Below are positions 26,260 to 34,735 of a stretch of 64,000 nt of DNA, in pieces. Origin of the DNA: Campylobacter ureolyticus (lineage in GTDB: Bacteria > Campylobacterota > Campylobacteria > Campylobacterales > Campylobacteraceae); contig NZ_CP053832.1 of the NCBI RefSeq assembly GCF_013372225.1, positions 1,612,001 to 1,676,000 of the forward strand, in the 5' to 3' direction. The notes under the pieces are model-generated. The model was not told the origin of the DNA. It did not search any database and saw only the letters and a program-made list of their open reading frames with translations. Every line of letters begins with the position of its first letter. Position 1 is the first letter of the stretch. A program made the position numbers and the translations under genes.

Positions 26260-27697
26260 TAAAAAATTACTTCTTACTCCTTTGGTATTGTTTTGTTTAG
26301 CAGGGTGTTCTTTTAAGCCAGTTACTCCACTTAAAGACACAAGTTACACTTCAACTTACAATGAAGCAAATATAAATGCTTTTTGGTGGAAAGAGTTTAA
26401 TGACCCTGTTTTAGACGATCTTATTGCTAGTGCATTAAAATATAATTCTGATTTAGCACTTGCTTTGAACAATATAGAAACAGCGAGAGCAAATTTAGGA
26501 CTTAGCAAAATAGAGTATTTGCCAAATGTAAATTATCAAGGAAAAGCCTCAAGAGGTACTCCAAGTGGTGATTTAAACTCTTATGCCTCTTATAGTGCAA
26601 ATGCTGTTTTAAACTACGAGCTTGATCTTTGGGGAAAAGTGAGAAATAGCGTAAAAGCTAAAAATTCTCTTTTTAAAGCCACAAAATATGACTATGAAGC
26701 AGCGAGATTAAGCATCGCAAGTAGTGTTGCAAATAGCTATTTTAAACTACTATTTTTAAAAGAGCAAGAAAGTGTTTTAAGAGATACATTAAAAAGCTAT
26801 GAAGATACATTTAAATTTAGGCAAAATCAATTTAGCGTTGGAGCAATAAGCTCAATCGCACTTTATCAGGCTAAAACTCAAGTTGATAGCGCTAAAGTAA
26901 AACTAACAAATGTTATAAATGAACTCTCAAGCACAAACACAGCACTTGCTATTTTAACAGGCAAAAGCTATGATGAAATTTTATATAAAGATATAATTAC
27001 AGATAAAGCTCATCAACCAACCCCACCAGAAGTTCCAAACGGAGTTCCTTCGGATTTGTTATTAAGAAGAGCTGATGTTGCTGCAAGCCTAGAAAGACTA
27101 AAGGCAACAAATTTCTTAGTAGGCGTAGCAAGAGCTAATTATTTTCCAAGTTTTTCATTAACTGGAATGTTTGGATACACAAGTATGGAATTCGATAGAT
27201 TATTTATAGAAAATGCCAATAGCTGGAGTGCTGGAGGATCTTTAGTCGGTCCATTGCTTGATTTTGGAAGAAGTGCAAAAAGAGTTGAAATAGCAAATTT
27301 AGAACAAAATGCAAGCTTTATAAATTATGATAAAACTTTGAAAGAAGCCTTTGGAGAAGTTAGAAATGCTCTTGTTGGTAGAGAAAACGCAATTTCAAAA
27401 CAAACTGATATGGCAAATTTACTAAACTCACAAGAAAAACTTTACAACATTGCAAATGAAAGATTTAAAACTGGATATAGTGATAACTTGGAATTGCTAG
27501 ATGCTCAAAGAGGATATTTATCAGCTAGACTTGAATATGCAGCTTCAAATTTAGAAGTTTCAAATAGCGTTGTTGAAGTATTTAAGGCTTTAGGTGGCGG
27601 GTTTAAAGTTGAAGATAATAAAACAAAGCAGATGCTTGAATCAAATGCAACTATTATTCCAACCTCATCAGTAAATCCATTTAAAGACTTAAACTAA
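26252..27697 (+). CDS. cmeC: Outer-membrane efflux channel, TolC-like lipoprotein
   Basis: A 481-residue RND outer-membrane factor of the NodT family. A lipoprotein signal (FCLAGC, Cys19) precedes the paired coiled-coil/beta-barrel repeats. Hallmarks include FWWKEFNDPVLDDLI, VNYQGKASRG, YELDLWGKVR and the mid-repeat VPSDLLLRRADVAA. It forms the exit duct for CmeAB. A strong terminator follows within 10 bases, closing the operon. Confidence 0.95.
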   Translation: MFNKKLLLTPLVLFCLAGCSFKPVTPLKDTSYTSTYNEANINAFWWKEFNDPVLDDLIASALKYNSDLALALNNIETARANLGLSKIEYLPNVNYQGKASRGTPSGDLNSYASYSANAVLNYELDLWGKVRNSVKAKNSLFKATKYDYEAARLSIASSVANSYFKLLFLKEQESVLRDTLKSYEDTFKFRQNQFSVGAISSIALYQAKTQVDSAKVKLTNVINELSSTNTALAILTGKSYDEILYKDIITDKAHQPTPPEVPNGVPSDLLLRRADVAASLERLKATNFLVGVARANYFPSFSLTGMFGYTSMEFDRLFIENANSWSAGGSLVGPLLDFGRSAKRVEIANLEQNASFINYDKTLKEAFGEVRNALVGRENAISKQTDMANLLNSQEKLYNIANERFKTGYSDNLELLDAQRGYLSARLEYAASNLEVSNSVVEVFKALGGGFKVEDNKTKQMLESNATIIPTSSVNPFKDLN

Positions 27698-27702
27698 ATT
27701 TA

Positions 27703-27729
27703 TTTAACCAAGCTTTTGGCTTGGTTAAA
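27703..27729. terminator. Terminator after cmeC
   Basis: An 11-bp perfect stem (TTTAACCAAGC) with a TTTTG loop, followed by T-rich sequence on the plus strand and A-rich sequence before it, so it also suits the convergent membrane-protein gene. Confidence 0.88.
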
Positions 27730-27753
27730 TTTTGTATTTTTTATGATTATTTC

Positions 27754-28587
27754 TCAAAACAATATAAAATAATCTTTTCTAACCTTATCAATATCAATAC
27801 GCTTTCTATCTAAAAAATAAGCTTTAATTTCATCATAAGTTTTTTTATCAAAATAATAAATAAGATAATATCTTTGAGCTAGTATTCTCCCATCTGTTAT
27901 ATAGCCTTTTGGGATTATGGGTTCGGCGACGCAAATTGTATTAAAAAATTTAAAATCTCTTAAATTTTTACCAAAAATTATTTGGGTTATTGCTTTAAAA
28001 ATTATCATATAAACATACAAAAGAAATATTGTTATTACTGAAAACTTTAAAGATATAGCAAACAATAACAAACATAAAACTATATGAAAAATTTTATTCC
28101 AAATATTATTTGTTCTTGGAAAATAATAACACCAAAGTGGTTTAGAAATTATGTGTTTTATAAGTATATTATCCACGCTTGATTTTGGCTCATCATTTTC
28201 GTAAAATCTAATAAAGTTTTGATTAAAATGTATTTGGTCATTGTTTTTTACAATATCTCTATAATAAACATAAACGCCACCAACACTAAAAAGAACAATA
28301 TGATAACAAATTAAAATTATAATTATATTTAATGGTTGATTTTCCCAAAACAAAAACGAGTAAATTATAGTAGTAGTAAAAATGGCTAACCATATAGATA
28401 TAAAGTGCAAATACCCAACAAAAAATCTCTCATAGCTTTTTATAATAAGTGGCTCTTTATCATAATCTCTTTTATTTGAATTTGTTTTATTGTTTGAAAT
28501 TTGAGAACCTTTTAAATCACCTTTTGAAGCATTTAAATTTGTCTTATTTTTAAAATATTGCTTAATTCTTTGGTATTTTTCATCCAA
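27754..28587 (-). CDS. Unrecognised membrane protein
   Basis: A 277-residue protein with four hydrophobic spans (about 55-75, 82-108, 165-180 and 182-205) after a Lys/Asn-rich cytoplasmic N-terminus. A C-terminal charged domain (DKKTYDEIKAYF, then KRIDIDKVRKDY) follows. The segment AQRYYLIYYFDKKTY may be a small soluble fold. I do not recognise a family. A good AAAGGA precedes the ATG. It is a single gene between the cme terminator and the tRNA cluster. Confidence 0.7.
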   Translation of the reverse strand: MDEKYQRIKQYFKNKTNLNASKGDLKGSQISNNKTNSNKRDYDKEPLIIKSYERFFVGYLHFISIWLAIFTTTIIYSFLFWENQPLNIIIILICYHIVLFSVGGVYVYYRDIVKNNDQIHFNQNFIRFYENDEPKSSVDNILIKHIISKPLWCYYFPRTNNIWNKIFHIVLCLLLFAISLKFSVITIFLLYVYMIIFKAITQIIFGKNLRDFKFFNTICVAEPIIPKGYITDGRILAQRYYLIYYFDKKTYDEIKAYFLDRKRIDIDKVRKDYFILF

Positions 28588-28715
28588 ATTTAATCCTTTA
28601 ATTTATGCTTTATCTATTTTACTATTTTATATCTTAAAATATTTCTTAAATTTAATTTAAAAAATTTCCTATATTTTTGCTGAATTTAAAAAAACAAATT
28701 AAAATTTAATTTATC

Positions 28716-28744
28716 TTGACATTTATAAAAAAATCTTGTATAAT
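28716..28744 (+). promoter_or_regulatory. Promoter of the tRNA cluster
   Basis: TTGACA (28716-28721), 17-base spacer, TATAAT (28739-28744), a consensus sigma-70 promoter 20 bases before tRNA-Pro. Confidence 0.9.
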
Positions 28745-28764
28745 TCTCCTTTACTTTTAAGTTA

Positions 28765-28841
<77 letters not shown>

Positions 28842-28850
28842 TTTACAGAT

Positions 28851-28928
28851 GGTGAGTGTAGCTCAGTTGGTTAGAGCATCAGATTGTGGTCCTGAGGGTC
28901 GTGGGTTCGATTCCCATCACTCACCCCA
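28851..28928 (+). tRNA. tRNA-His (GTG)
   Basis: A 78-nt cloverleaf. Acceptor GTGAGTG pairs with CACTCAC, and the extra 5' G at 28851, opposite C73, is the histidine identity mark. The anticodon loop is TTGTGGT, and the CCA is encoded. Confidence 0.97.
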
Positions 28929-28945
28929 TTTAAAGAATGTTTGTT

Positions 28946-29022
28946 GCGTTCGTAGCTCAACTGGATAGAGCAACAGACTTCGGATCTGTAGGTTGAAGGT
29001 TCGAGTCCTTTCGAGCGTACCA
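28946..29022 (+). tRNA. tRNA-Arg (TCG)
   Basis: A 77-nt cloverleaf with acceptor GCGTTCG/CGAGCGT (two G:U pairs). The anticodon stem ACAGA/TCTGT encloses CTTCGGA, anticodon TCG. CCA is encoded. Confidence 0.95.
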
Positions 29023-29040
29023 TTGTTAATAATATTTTAT

Positions 29041-29117
<77 letters not shown>

Positions 29118-29129
29118 TTTATAGCTAGT

Positions 29130-29214
29130 GCGGATGTGGTGAAATTGGCAGACACGCCAGACTTAGGATCTGGTGCCTCACGGCGTGAAGGTTCAAGTCC
29201 TTTCATCCGCACCA
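29130..29214 (+). tRNA. tRNA-Leu (TAG)
   Basis: An 85-nt class II tRNA with a long variable arm. Acceptor GCGGATG pairs with CATCCGC, the anticodon loop is CTTAGGA (anticodon TAG), and the CCA is encoded. It is last in the cluster, and its 3' end appears to have served as an integration site. Confidence 0.97.
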
Positions 29215-29222
29215 TTAAGCTA
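29191..29222 (+). other. Putative attL: 3' end of tRNA-Leu
   Basis: The T-arm/acceptor end plus eight flanking bases. TTTCATCC (29201-29208) and CCATTAAGCTA (29212-29222) recur at 31707-31714 and 31718-31728 in the same orientation. This is the pattern left by a tyrosine-recombinase element inserted at a tRNA 3' end. Confidence 0.5.
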
Positions 29223-29612
29223 TTTTTTATCTCTCAAAGCCCCTTAAAATTTATACTTCAAACTTATAAAAATAAACTGAATGTAGCCTATGTATAGCCA
29301 TAATTTAATTTTTGTATTTTTTGTAACCCTTAAGGATAAAATCTCTTATGCTTCATTGTTAAATTTAATTGATTTTTGTAAATGCGTGGGTAGTTTGTCA
29401 ATAGATAGATATATTTTTTTGAGTGCAAATCATCTCTAAAGCTATAAGCTCTTGTTATGGCTATCTTTTGCGATGAATTTAACAATGCTTTCTATTTCTA
29501 TCTGAAATCTAACAAAAAAAACAATTAAAATAGTTTAAGTCTTTAAACTTTTTAATAACTCATCTGTTCTTTTTAAGCTATTATCAAAAGTATTAACAAA
29601 GGAAAGCCTATA
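29215..29612. other. Non-coding start of a decayed element
   Basis: About 400 bases with no gene. It is A/T rich with short imperfect repeats (GATTTTTGTAAATG, TAGATAGATAT). It probably contains eroded sequence of the mobile element to the right, including the lost N-terminal coding part of TnpB, but I cannot align it. Confidence 0.45.
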
Positions 29613-30445
29613 ATGATACCTTTAAAATCAAACAGCTACTTTGATAGTATAAAAGGCAATATTGCTAATTTTATTCAGATAAATAACAGAGATATTTCTT
29701 TAATTAAAGAGATAAATAAATCAGAATATAAACCTTTAACTGATAAAATAGCTATAGATTTAGGACTTTGTTCTTTATTTGTAACTAATTATGGAGATAG
29801 ATTTGGTAATAGCTATTTCTTTAATTATTTAAAGAAAATGGATACTATAATAACTAAATTAATATCTAACTTACAAAAGCAAGGTATTAAACCAAATCAT
29901 TCTAAAAAATACAGAAAATTAATTAATAAAGTAAGAAATTTTATAAAAAATAACATAAATAGATTATTAAATTTATAGTAGATAGATATAAGCCACATGA
30001 AATTGTAATGGAAAGACTTAATTTTAAAAGCTCTAACTTATCCGAAAGATTAAATAGAATATTGCATAAATTTGTAAAAGGAGCTATAACATCTAAATTA
30101 GATGATTTTAAAAATAAACTAGGAATTACCATTACAGAAATTAATCCAGCTTATACAAGTCAAACTTGTAATAGTTGTGGCTATATAGCTAAAAATAATA
30201 GAAAAAGTAGAGATGAGTTTATATGTGTATGTTGTAATAAAAAATCCCATGCAGATATAAACGCATCTAGAAATATCTTTGGTAGAAGTTCTACCCCACT
30301 TAAAGATATTTATTTATCAAAAGCGTTTATTCTTGATAAATTGATAACAAGATTTATTGAGAGACAAAGAAGCCATTATAATTTGGCTAGTTTGATAGTT
30401 AATAATAAATATTTTAATAACTATCAACAAACTCTAGTGGAGTAG
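29613..30445 (+). pseudogene. Degenerate IS200/IS605 TnpB (RNA-guided nuclease family)
   Basis: Two reading frames together cover the C-terminal two thirds of a TnpB. The first (29613-29978) contains the RuvC-I aspartate in IAIDLGLCSLF. The second (30008-30445) holds RuvC-II (IVMERLNFK), a zinc ribbon (CNSCGY and CVCC) and RuvC-III (HADINASRNI). Reading the second frame back from its ATG gives IVDRYKPHEIV without a stop, so a one- or two-base change around 29970-29985 broke the gene. The N-terminal part is missing and no TnpA is present. The catalytic residues survive, but the protein is broken. The 3' flank (30420-30500) may be a remnant of the element's right end. Confidence 0.82.
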
Positions 30446-30501
30446 TACTATTGAATACTATTGTAAGAGAAACTATAAGTTTTCATCGTGTCTTTTTTTA
30501 A

Positions 30502-30636
30502 TTATTCGATTGTATCTAATACCTCATCTTTAATTTTATCTTGCTTATCTATTTTGATATTTAGCTTATTAGCACTTATAAACTCTAATAATTTATCTAT
30601 TGTGTTTTTATCAGCGTGTAAAGTTATAGTTTGCAT
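30502..30636 (-). CDS. Orphan antitoxin-like fragment (44 aa)
   Basis: A 44-codon ORF beginning MQTITLHADKNTIDKLLEFI. Its first part resembles the antitoxin at 30931-31188 (MQKTITIQANQSFLNEAIKL), the beta-strand and helix of a small DNA-binding antitoxin. It lacks the C-terminal toxin-binding half and has no toxin partner. It lies 26 bases downstream of the toxin gene on the same strand. It may be a relic of a duplicated toxin-antitoxin pair. Confidence 0.5.
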   Translation of the reverse strand: MQTITLHADKNTIDKLLEFISANKLNIKIDKQDKIKDEVLDTIE

Positions 30637-30661
30637 TTTCAATCCATAAAATTAAAGCTTT

Positions 30662-30931
30662 TTATTTGCTCCAAAGATTATTTTTAAATATTCCTAAAAT
30701 GTAGATATCATCTTTTAAAATTTCAAAAGGTATCACATATTTTTTATAAATCAACTTTCTGATAAATTCATTGTCTTTATACTCTGGATAAGCTAATGGG
30801 TGGTTTGGAATATTTTCAATTTTTAAAAATAGCTCATCACTAAATTTTAAAGCTCTTTGTTGGCTGTCTTTTAAGATAAAAGCAGTTATATTTTCTAACT
30901 CTTTATAAAAACGGCTTGAATAAATAATCAT
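30662..30931 (-). CDS. RelE/ParE-family toxin
   Basis: An 89-residue protein of the ParE/RelE fold. It opens MIIYSSRFYKELENITAFIL, has a central IENIPNHPLAYPEY, and ends in the typical beta strands (IRKLIYKKYVIPFEILKDD, YILGIFKNN). ParE-type members inhibit gyrase while RelE-type cleave mRNA; the sequence does not decide. Its ATG overlaps the antitoxin stop (TAATG), so the antitoxin is made first and in excess, as type II systems require. Confidence 0.85.
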   Translation of the reverse strand: MIIYSSRFYKELENITAFILKDSQQRALKFSDELFLKIENIPNHPLAYPEYKDNEFIRKLIYKKYVIPFEILKDDIYILGIFKNNLWSK

Positions 30932-31188
30932 TAAAAGCCTTTTATAAAGTTGTAAATATTTCTTTTTACTTCATCGTGGCTTAAAAGTTTAGCAGTTTTG
31001 TTATGAATTTCTTTGCTGCGTTTTAAAACTTCTTTATAAATTTCATCATCGCTTAAAGCTGGTAAATCATCATCAAAATTACTTTTAATGTCTATTTTTT
31101 GATTTTGTTCTTTTGCTAGTTTTTCAAGTAGTTTTATAGCTTCATTTAAAAAGCTTTGATTTGCTTGTATTGTTATAGTCTTTTGCAT
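30931..31188 (-). CDS. Type II antitoxin paired with RelE/ParE toxin
   Basis: An 85-residue protein. It has an N-terminal strand (KTITIQANQSFLNEAIKLLE) and a helical, acidic centre (DDDLPALSDDEIYKEVLKRS) that should wrap the toxin. The start at 31188 is chosen for AAAGGGG just before it; an upstream ATG would give ten unlikely residues. Such antitoxins repress their own operon, probably from the A/T-rich stretch upstream. It sits within the decayed element. Confidence 0.82.
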   Translation of the reverse strand: MQKTITIQANQSFLNEAIKLLEKLAKEQNQKIDIKSNFDDDLPALSDDEIYKEVLKRSKEIHNKTAKLLSHDEVKRNIYNFIKGF

Positions 31189-31301
31189 TTTTACCCCTTT
31201 ATAGCTTATCAAAGCCATAAAATAAGTTTTTATTAATTAGGTTATTTTATGTTTAAAGCCTTGAATAAAAGCTATTATACAAAAGTCAACTTTTAAATTT
31301 G

Positions 31302-31406
31302 CTAAATTTCATCAAAGATTTTTAAAACTTCATTTAAGCCGTTATCTTTAGTTAATTTTGCGTATCTCATTGTTTGCTTAATGTCTTTATGATTTAGCAG
31401 TTTTAA
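31302..31406 (-). pseudogene. Tyrosine recombinase (integrase) C-terminal remnant
   Basis: The 34-codon frame ends LNHKDIKQTMRYAKLT, then NGLNEVLKIFDEI and a stop. The H-x-x-I-x-x-T-x-x-Y-A pattern is the end of a phage-type integrase, with the catalytic His and Tyr still present. A stop closes the frame immediately upstream. Nothing else of the gene is recognisable, so only the tail remains. Confidence 0.72.
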
Positions 31407-31881
31407 TTAAAATATGTCATAAATGTGTATCATAACTCTATTAGTATCTATTATTATTGTTTGCAAAATATATATCTTTATAATCTGTACTAAAAATATT
31501 TACTTCAATAAGCTTAATCAACTATAATAGGTCAAATATTTACAATTAATTTACACTTAGAGTACATATTTTAGCAAAATTACAACTTATAAACATATTA
31601 TTTTGTGATATCATGCCACTAAATATATGGCATTTATAAATAAGTTATATATTTATAGATGATCAAACTTAGAATATTGTGTCTTGTTTCGTTAAGTCCT
31701 AGGCCATTTCATCCATGCCATTAAGCTACTTTTATGCATATAAAAATTAATAAAAACTACACTTCAAATCTTATTTTGTGTAAAAAATTTCTATTAAACT
31801 TTAAATTTAAAAATTTTATTTTTATATAAATTTAAAATTTAAAGTGATAAAATATATTAAATTTTCAAAAAAGGACTAAAA
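31407..31881. other. Non-coding end of the decayed element and pepT leader
   Basis: About 475 bases without a gene. It contains a short hairpin (ATGCCA/TGGCAT, 31613-31633), the degenerate tRNA-Leu end copy, and A/T-rich DNA with a plausible pepT -10 (GATAAAAT near 31846-31852). Confidence 0.5.
31691..31730 (+). other. Putative attR: degenerate copy of the tRNA-Leu 3' end
   Basis: GTTAAGTCCT, a 6-base insertion, TTTCATCC, three bases, then CCATTAAGCTA. It matches 29191-29222 apart from the insertion and a few substitutions. It marks the right end of the inserted element. Confidence 0.5.
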
Positions 31882-33111
31882 ATGGATATTGTAACTCGTT
31901 TTATAAACTACACTAAAATAAATACTACAACAAACAGAAAAAATGGAAGTCTTGGTATAATGCCCTCAAATCCAAATGAAACCAAGCTTGCTAAACTACT
32001 TGAAAATGAATTAAAAGAGCTAGGTCTAACAAATATAAAAAGAAGAGATAATGCCATCACAACTGCCGTACTTCCCTCAAATTCATCTAAAAAATTACCT
32101 AAGATAGCATTTTTTGCACATCTTGATACAAGTGCCGAGCAAACAAACGACACAAAAGCTCAAATCCACAAATTTAATGGTGGTGAAATTTGCCTAAATA
32201 AAGAACTTAATATCTATTTAAAAGATGAGAGTTTAAAAAACTACATAGGTGATGAAATTATAACAACTGATGGAACAAGTTTACTTGGAGCTGATGACAA
32301 AGCTGCAATTGCTTCAATTATGAATGCAGTGAAATATTTCGTTGATAATCCAAAAATAGAGCACGGTGATGTTACTGTATGTTTTGTGCCAGATGAAGAA
32401 CAAGGATTACGTGGCGCAAAAGCCTTAGATATAAATGAAATTGATGCAGATTTTGGATATTGTTTGGACTGCTGCGAAATTGGAGAGCTTATCTATGAAA
32501 ACTGGAACGCAGGAAATGCAGAAGTTACATTTAATGGAGTTTCAGCTCATCCTATGAATGCAAAGGGAAATTTAATAAACTCACTTTTACTAGCACATAA
32601 ATTTATCTCAATGATTCCAAGTGGCGAAGCACCAGAATATACAGAAAATAAAGAGGGATATTTTTGGGTAAAAGAATTAAGTGGAAATAGTGCTCAAACT
32701 ATTTTAAAGCTTGATATTAGAGAATTTGATGAAAAAAAATACCATGAAAGAATGGAATTTTTAAATGAGCTTACAAATTCCTTAAAAAAACTTTGGGGTG
32801 ATGAGAGAATATCGGTAAAACTTACAGATAGATATAAGAATGTTTTTAACTACTTAAAAAATGAAGATGCAGCTCCTATAAAACTTGCTAAAAAAGCGTT
32901 TAAGAATTTAAATATTACTCCGAAAATAAAACCGATGAGAGGTGGATATGATGGCTCAGTAATATCAGAAAAAGGAATTCCATGCCCTAACTTATTCACA
33001 GGAGCACATAATTTTCACTCAATTTATGAGTTTTTGCCAGTTAGCTCATTAAAGGCTTCGAGCAACACAGTAATTGAAATAATCAAACTCGCTGCTAATT
33101 TAGAAAAATAA
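31882..33111 (+). CDS. pepT: Peptidase T (tripeptide aminopeptidase)
   Basis: A 409-residue M20-family peptidase that removes N-terminal residues from tripeptides using two zinc ions in the cytoplasm. Zinc-site motifs are in place: AHLDTS (His80, Asp82), TSLLGADDKAAIA, the base PDEEQGLRGA, DCCEIGELIYE and the C-terminal FTGAHNFHSIYEFLP. The ATG follows AAAAAAGGA. It borders the decayed tRNA-Leu element, and a terminator separates it from the convergent dcuC. Confidence 0.95.
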   Translation: MDIVTRFINYTKINTTTNRKNGSLGIMPSNPNETKLAKLLENELKELGLTNIKRRDNAITTAVLPSNSSKKLPKIAFFAHLDTSAEQTNDTKAQIHKFNGGEICLNKELNIYLKDESLKNYIGDEIITTDGTSLLGADDKAAIASIMNAVKYFVDNPKIEHGDVTVCFVPDEEQGLRGAKALDINEIDADFGYCLDCCEIGELIYENWNAGNAEVTFNGVSAHPMNAKGNLINSLLLAHKFISMIPSGEAPEYTENKEGYFWVKELSGNSAQTILKLDIREFDEKKYHERMEFLNELTNSLKKLWGDERISVKLTDRYKNVFNYLKNEDAAPIKLAKKAFKNLNITPKIKPMRGGYDGSVISEKGIPCPNLFTGAHNFHSIYEFLPVSSLKASSNTVIEIIKLAANLEK

Positions 33112-33119
33112 CTAAAAAA

Positions 33120-33154
33120 TTTAAGGCTAAAATATTATTAAATTTAGCCTTAAA
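33120..33154. terminator. Inverted repeat after pepT
   Basis: A 12-bp perfect stem (TTTAAGGCTAAA/TTTAGCCTTAAA) with an 11-base loop, 9 bases after the pepT stop. There is no strong T tract, so it may act together with the next hairpin. Confidence 0.55.
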
Positions 33155-33188
33155 AACACCATTTTAAATTCATTAGATTTAAAGAACA

Positions 33189-33211
33189 AAGTCTTATAAA
33201 ATCTAAGACTT
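33189..33211. terminator. Bidirectional terminator between pepT and dcuC
   Basis: An 8-bp stem (AAGTCTTA/TAAGACTT) with a 7-base loop and flanking T-rich (plus) and A-rich sequence. It lies just beyond the dcuC stop codon. Confidence 0.65.
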
Positions 33212-33219
33212 TTTAAATT

Positions 33220-34533
33220 TTATAAGACGAAAAACGCTATTGCACAAACTGATAAAAACATTCCAAGAGCTGTTCTTTTAGCTATTTCTATAGGATTTAC
33301 TCCAGCAAGTCCTGCACAAACTATGCAAGCTCCTGCTATTGGGGAAGCACTTCTTCCAAGAGCACCTGAAATAGCAGCTGCCATACCAAGCTTATCTTGT
33401 GCAAAACCTAAATCATTTGCATGTATTGTTACTGCTTGATTAAAAGCAAATGCCGCTGCATCGCCTGAGCCGGTTACAACACCCATTATAAATGGCACGA
33501 AAGTTCCACCAAATTTAACAAAACTTTGGTCATTTTTAAGCCAACTTATAACAAAATCAATCGCCCCGCAAGCAGAAAGTCCAGCGACAAACACTCCTGC
33601 TGCTATGATAATACCGATAATATTTGCATACGCATTTCCCATTCCATTAAAAAATTCTTTTGTGATTTTTTCAGGATTTGTAAGGGTTACAATTATAGTT
33701 ATAACAGCTCCTAAAATCATCGCTTCTGCAACACCCATTTTTGTCCAAGTTAAAAATGAAATTTTATTTAAACTAGTTCCTCCAATTATCAAAATAACAA
33801 GTGGAACAATTGGCATTAATGCATGAAGTGGATTTATTTTTTCACTATTTTCAGATGTGTTTTTGGAATTTGTTGCATCTAAAAGATAGTTTTTTCCTTT
33901 TGAGTAGTCCTTTAAGATTAGCGCCATAATAGAAATCATAATTAAAACTATAACTAAAGAAATAACAGCACTTTGAAACTGTACCTTTATAACATCTTGA
34001 ACTGTATAAAGTGGATTTGTAGCTTTTACCATATCTGTTATAAATATATTGTGGGCTGAACCTGGGCTTAAAACACCTCCAAAAGTTCCAGCAAAAACAG
34101 CTGCTCCAGCCATCGCTGGCCTAACACCTGAAGCCATTAAAAGTGGTATCAATGTCGCTCCAACAGCAGCCGAACATCCAGCAGCTGATGGAATAGCTAT
34201 GTTTATAAGATAAGTTAAAAACATAGTAAATGGAATTAGCAAAAAGCCAATGTTTTTCATAGGAAGAGTCAAAGCATTAACGAGTTGCTTATCACATTTT
34301 GTATATTTCATAACAAATGCAAAACCCATTGATGCGCAAATTGCTTTTATAAGTCCAGCCTTTGTCATATACTCAGTAAATGCACCAAATGCATTCATAG
34401 GCTTTAAACAAAGTAAGCATAAAATTAGCCCAACGCCTATTAAAACAGTTTTAGTTTCTTTTTTCATAACCAAAAGCACAACAACAGCAACAATGCCAAG
34501 AAGTGCTAAAATAAGCCTTAAGGTATCCATCAT
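33220..34533 (-). CDS. dcuC: Anaerobic C4-dicarboxylate transporter, DcuC family
   Basis: A 437-residue inner-membrane protein with about 12 spans. Characteristic blocks include IPSAAGCSAAVGATLIPLL, TFGGVLSPGSAHN and the repeat-half GVVTGSGDAAAFAFNQAVT. DcuC exports succinate or exchanges it for fumarate under anaerobic growth, matching fumarate respiration in Campylobacter. Two ATGs are adjacent at the start, after AAAGGAAT. It is a single gene, divergent from the toxin island. Confidence 0.88.
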   Translation of the reverse strand: MMDTLRLILALLGIVAVVVLLVMKKETKTVLIGVGLILCLLCLKPMNAFGAFTEYMTKAGLIKAICASMGFAFVMKYTKCDKQLVNALTLPMKNIGFLLIPFTMFLTYLINIAIPSAAGCSAAVGATLIPLLMASGVRPAMAGAAVFAGTFGGVLSPGSAHNIFITDMVKATNPLYTVQDVIKVQFQSAVISLVIVLIMISIMALILKDYSKGKNYLLDATNSKNTSENSEKINPLHALMPIVPLVILIIGGTSLNKISFLTWTKMGVAEAMILGAVITIIVTLTNPEKITKEFFNGMGNAYANIIGIIIAAGVFVAGLSACGAIDFVISWLKNDQSFVKFGGTFVPFIMGVVTGSGDAAAFAFNQAVTIHANDLGFAQDKLGMAAAISGALGRSASPIAGACIVCAGLAGVNPIEIAKRTALGMFLSVCAIAFFVL

Positions 34534-34697
34534 ATTCCTTTAATTTGAAATTTTTATAGTCAAATTTTAGCAAATTTTAAATTTTATGTAAATATAATAA
34601 AAATTATATTAGTAAATATTGTCAATATTATATTTAATTTTAATTTAATATAATTTTAAGTCGAAAAGAATTTCATTTTTTCATAAGAATTATATGT

Positions 34698-34703
34698 TAA
34701 AAT
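34698..34703 (+). promoter_or_regulatory. Probable -10 of the toxin operon, copy 1
   Basis: TAAAAT about 33 bases before the tpsB start, preceded by a T-rich stretch around 34671-34681. The same sequence occurs at 52218 in copy 2, so both loci are presumably driven alike. Confidence 0.45.
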
Positions 34704-34735
34704 AACGAAATATGTTTCATTTTTGTGAGGTTTTT

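Noticed and set aside
31613-31633. Small hairpin as a terminator
   Set aside because: Only six pairs, no T tract and no gene ending nearby.
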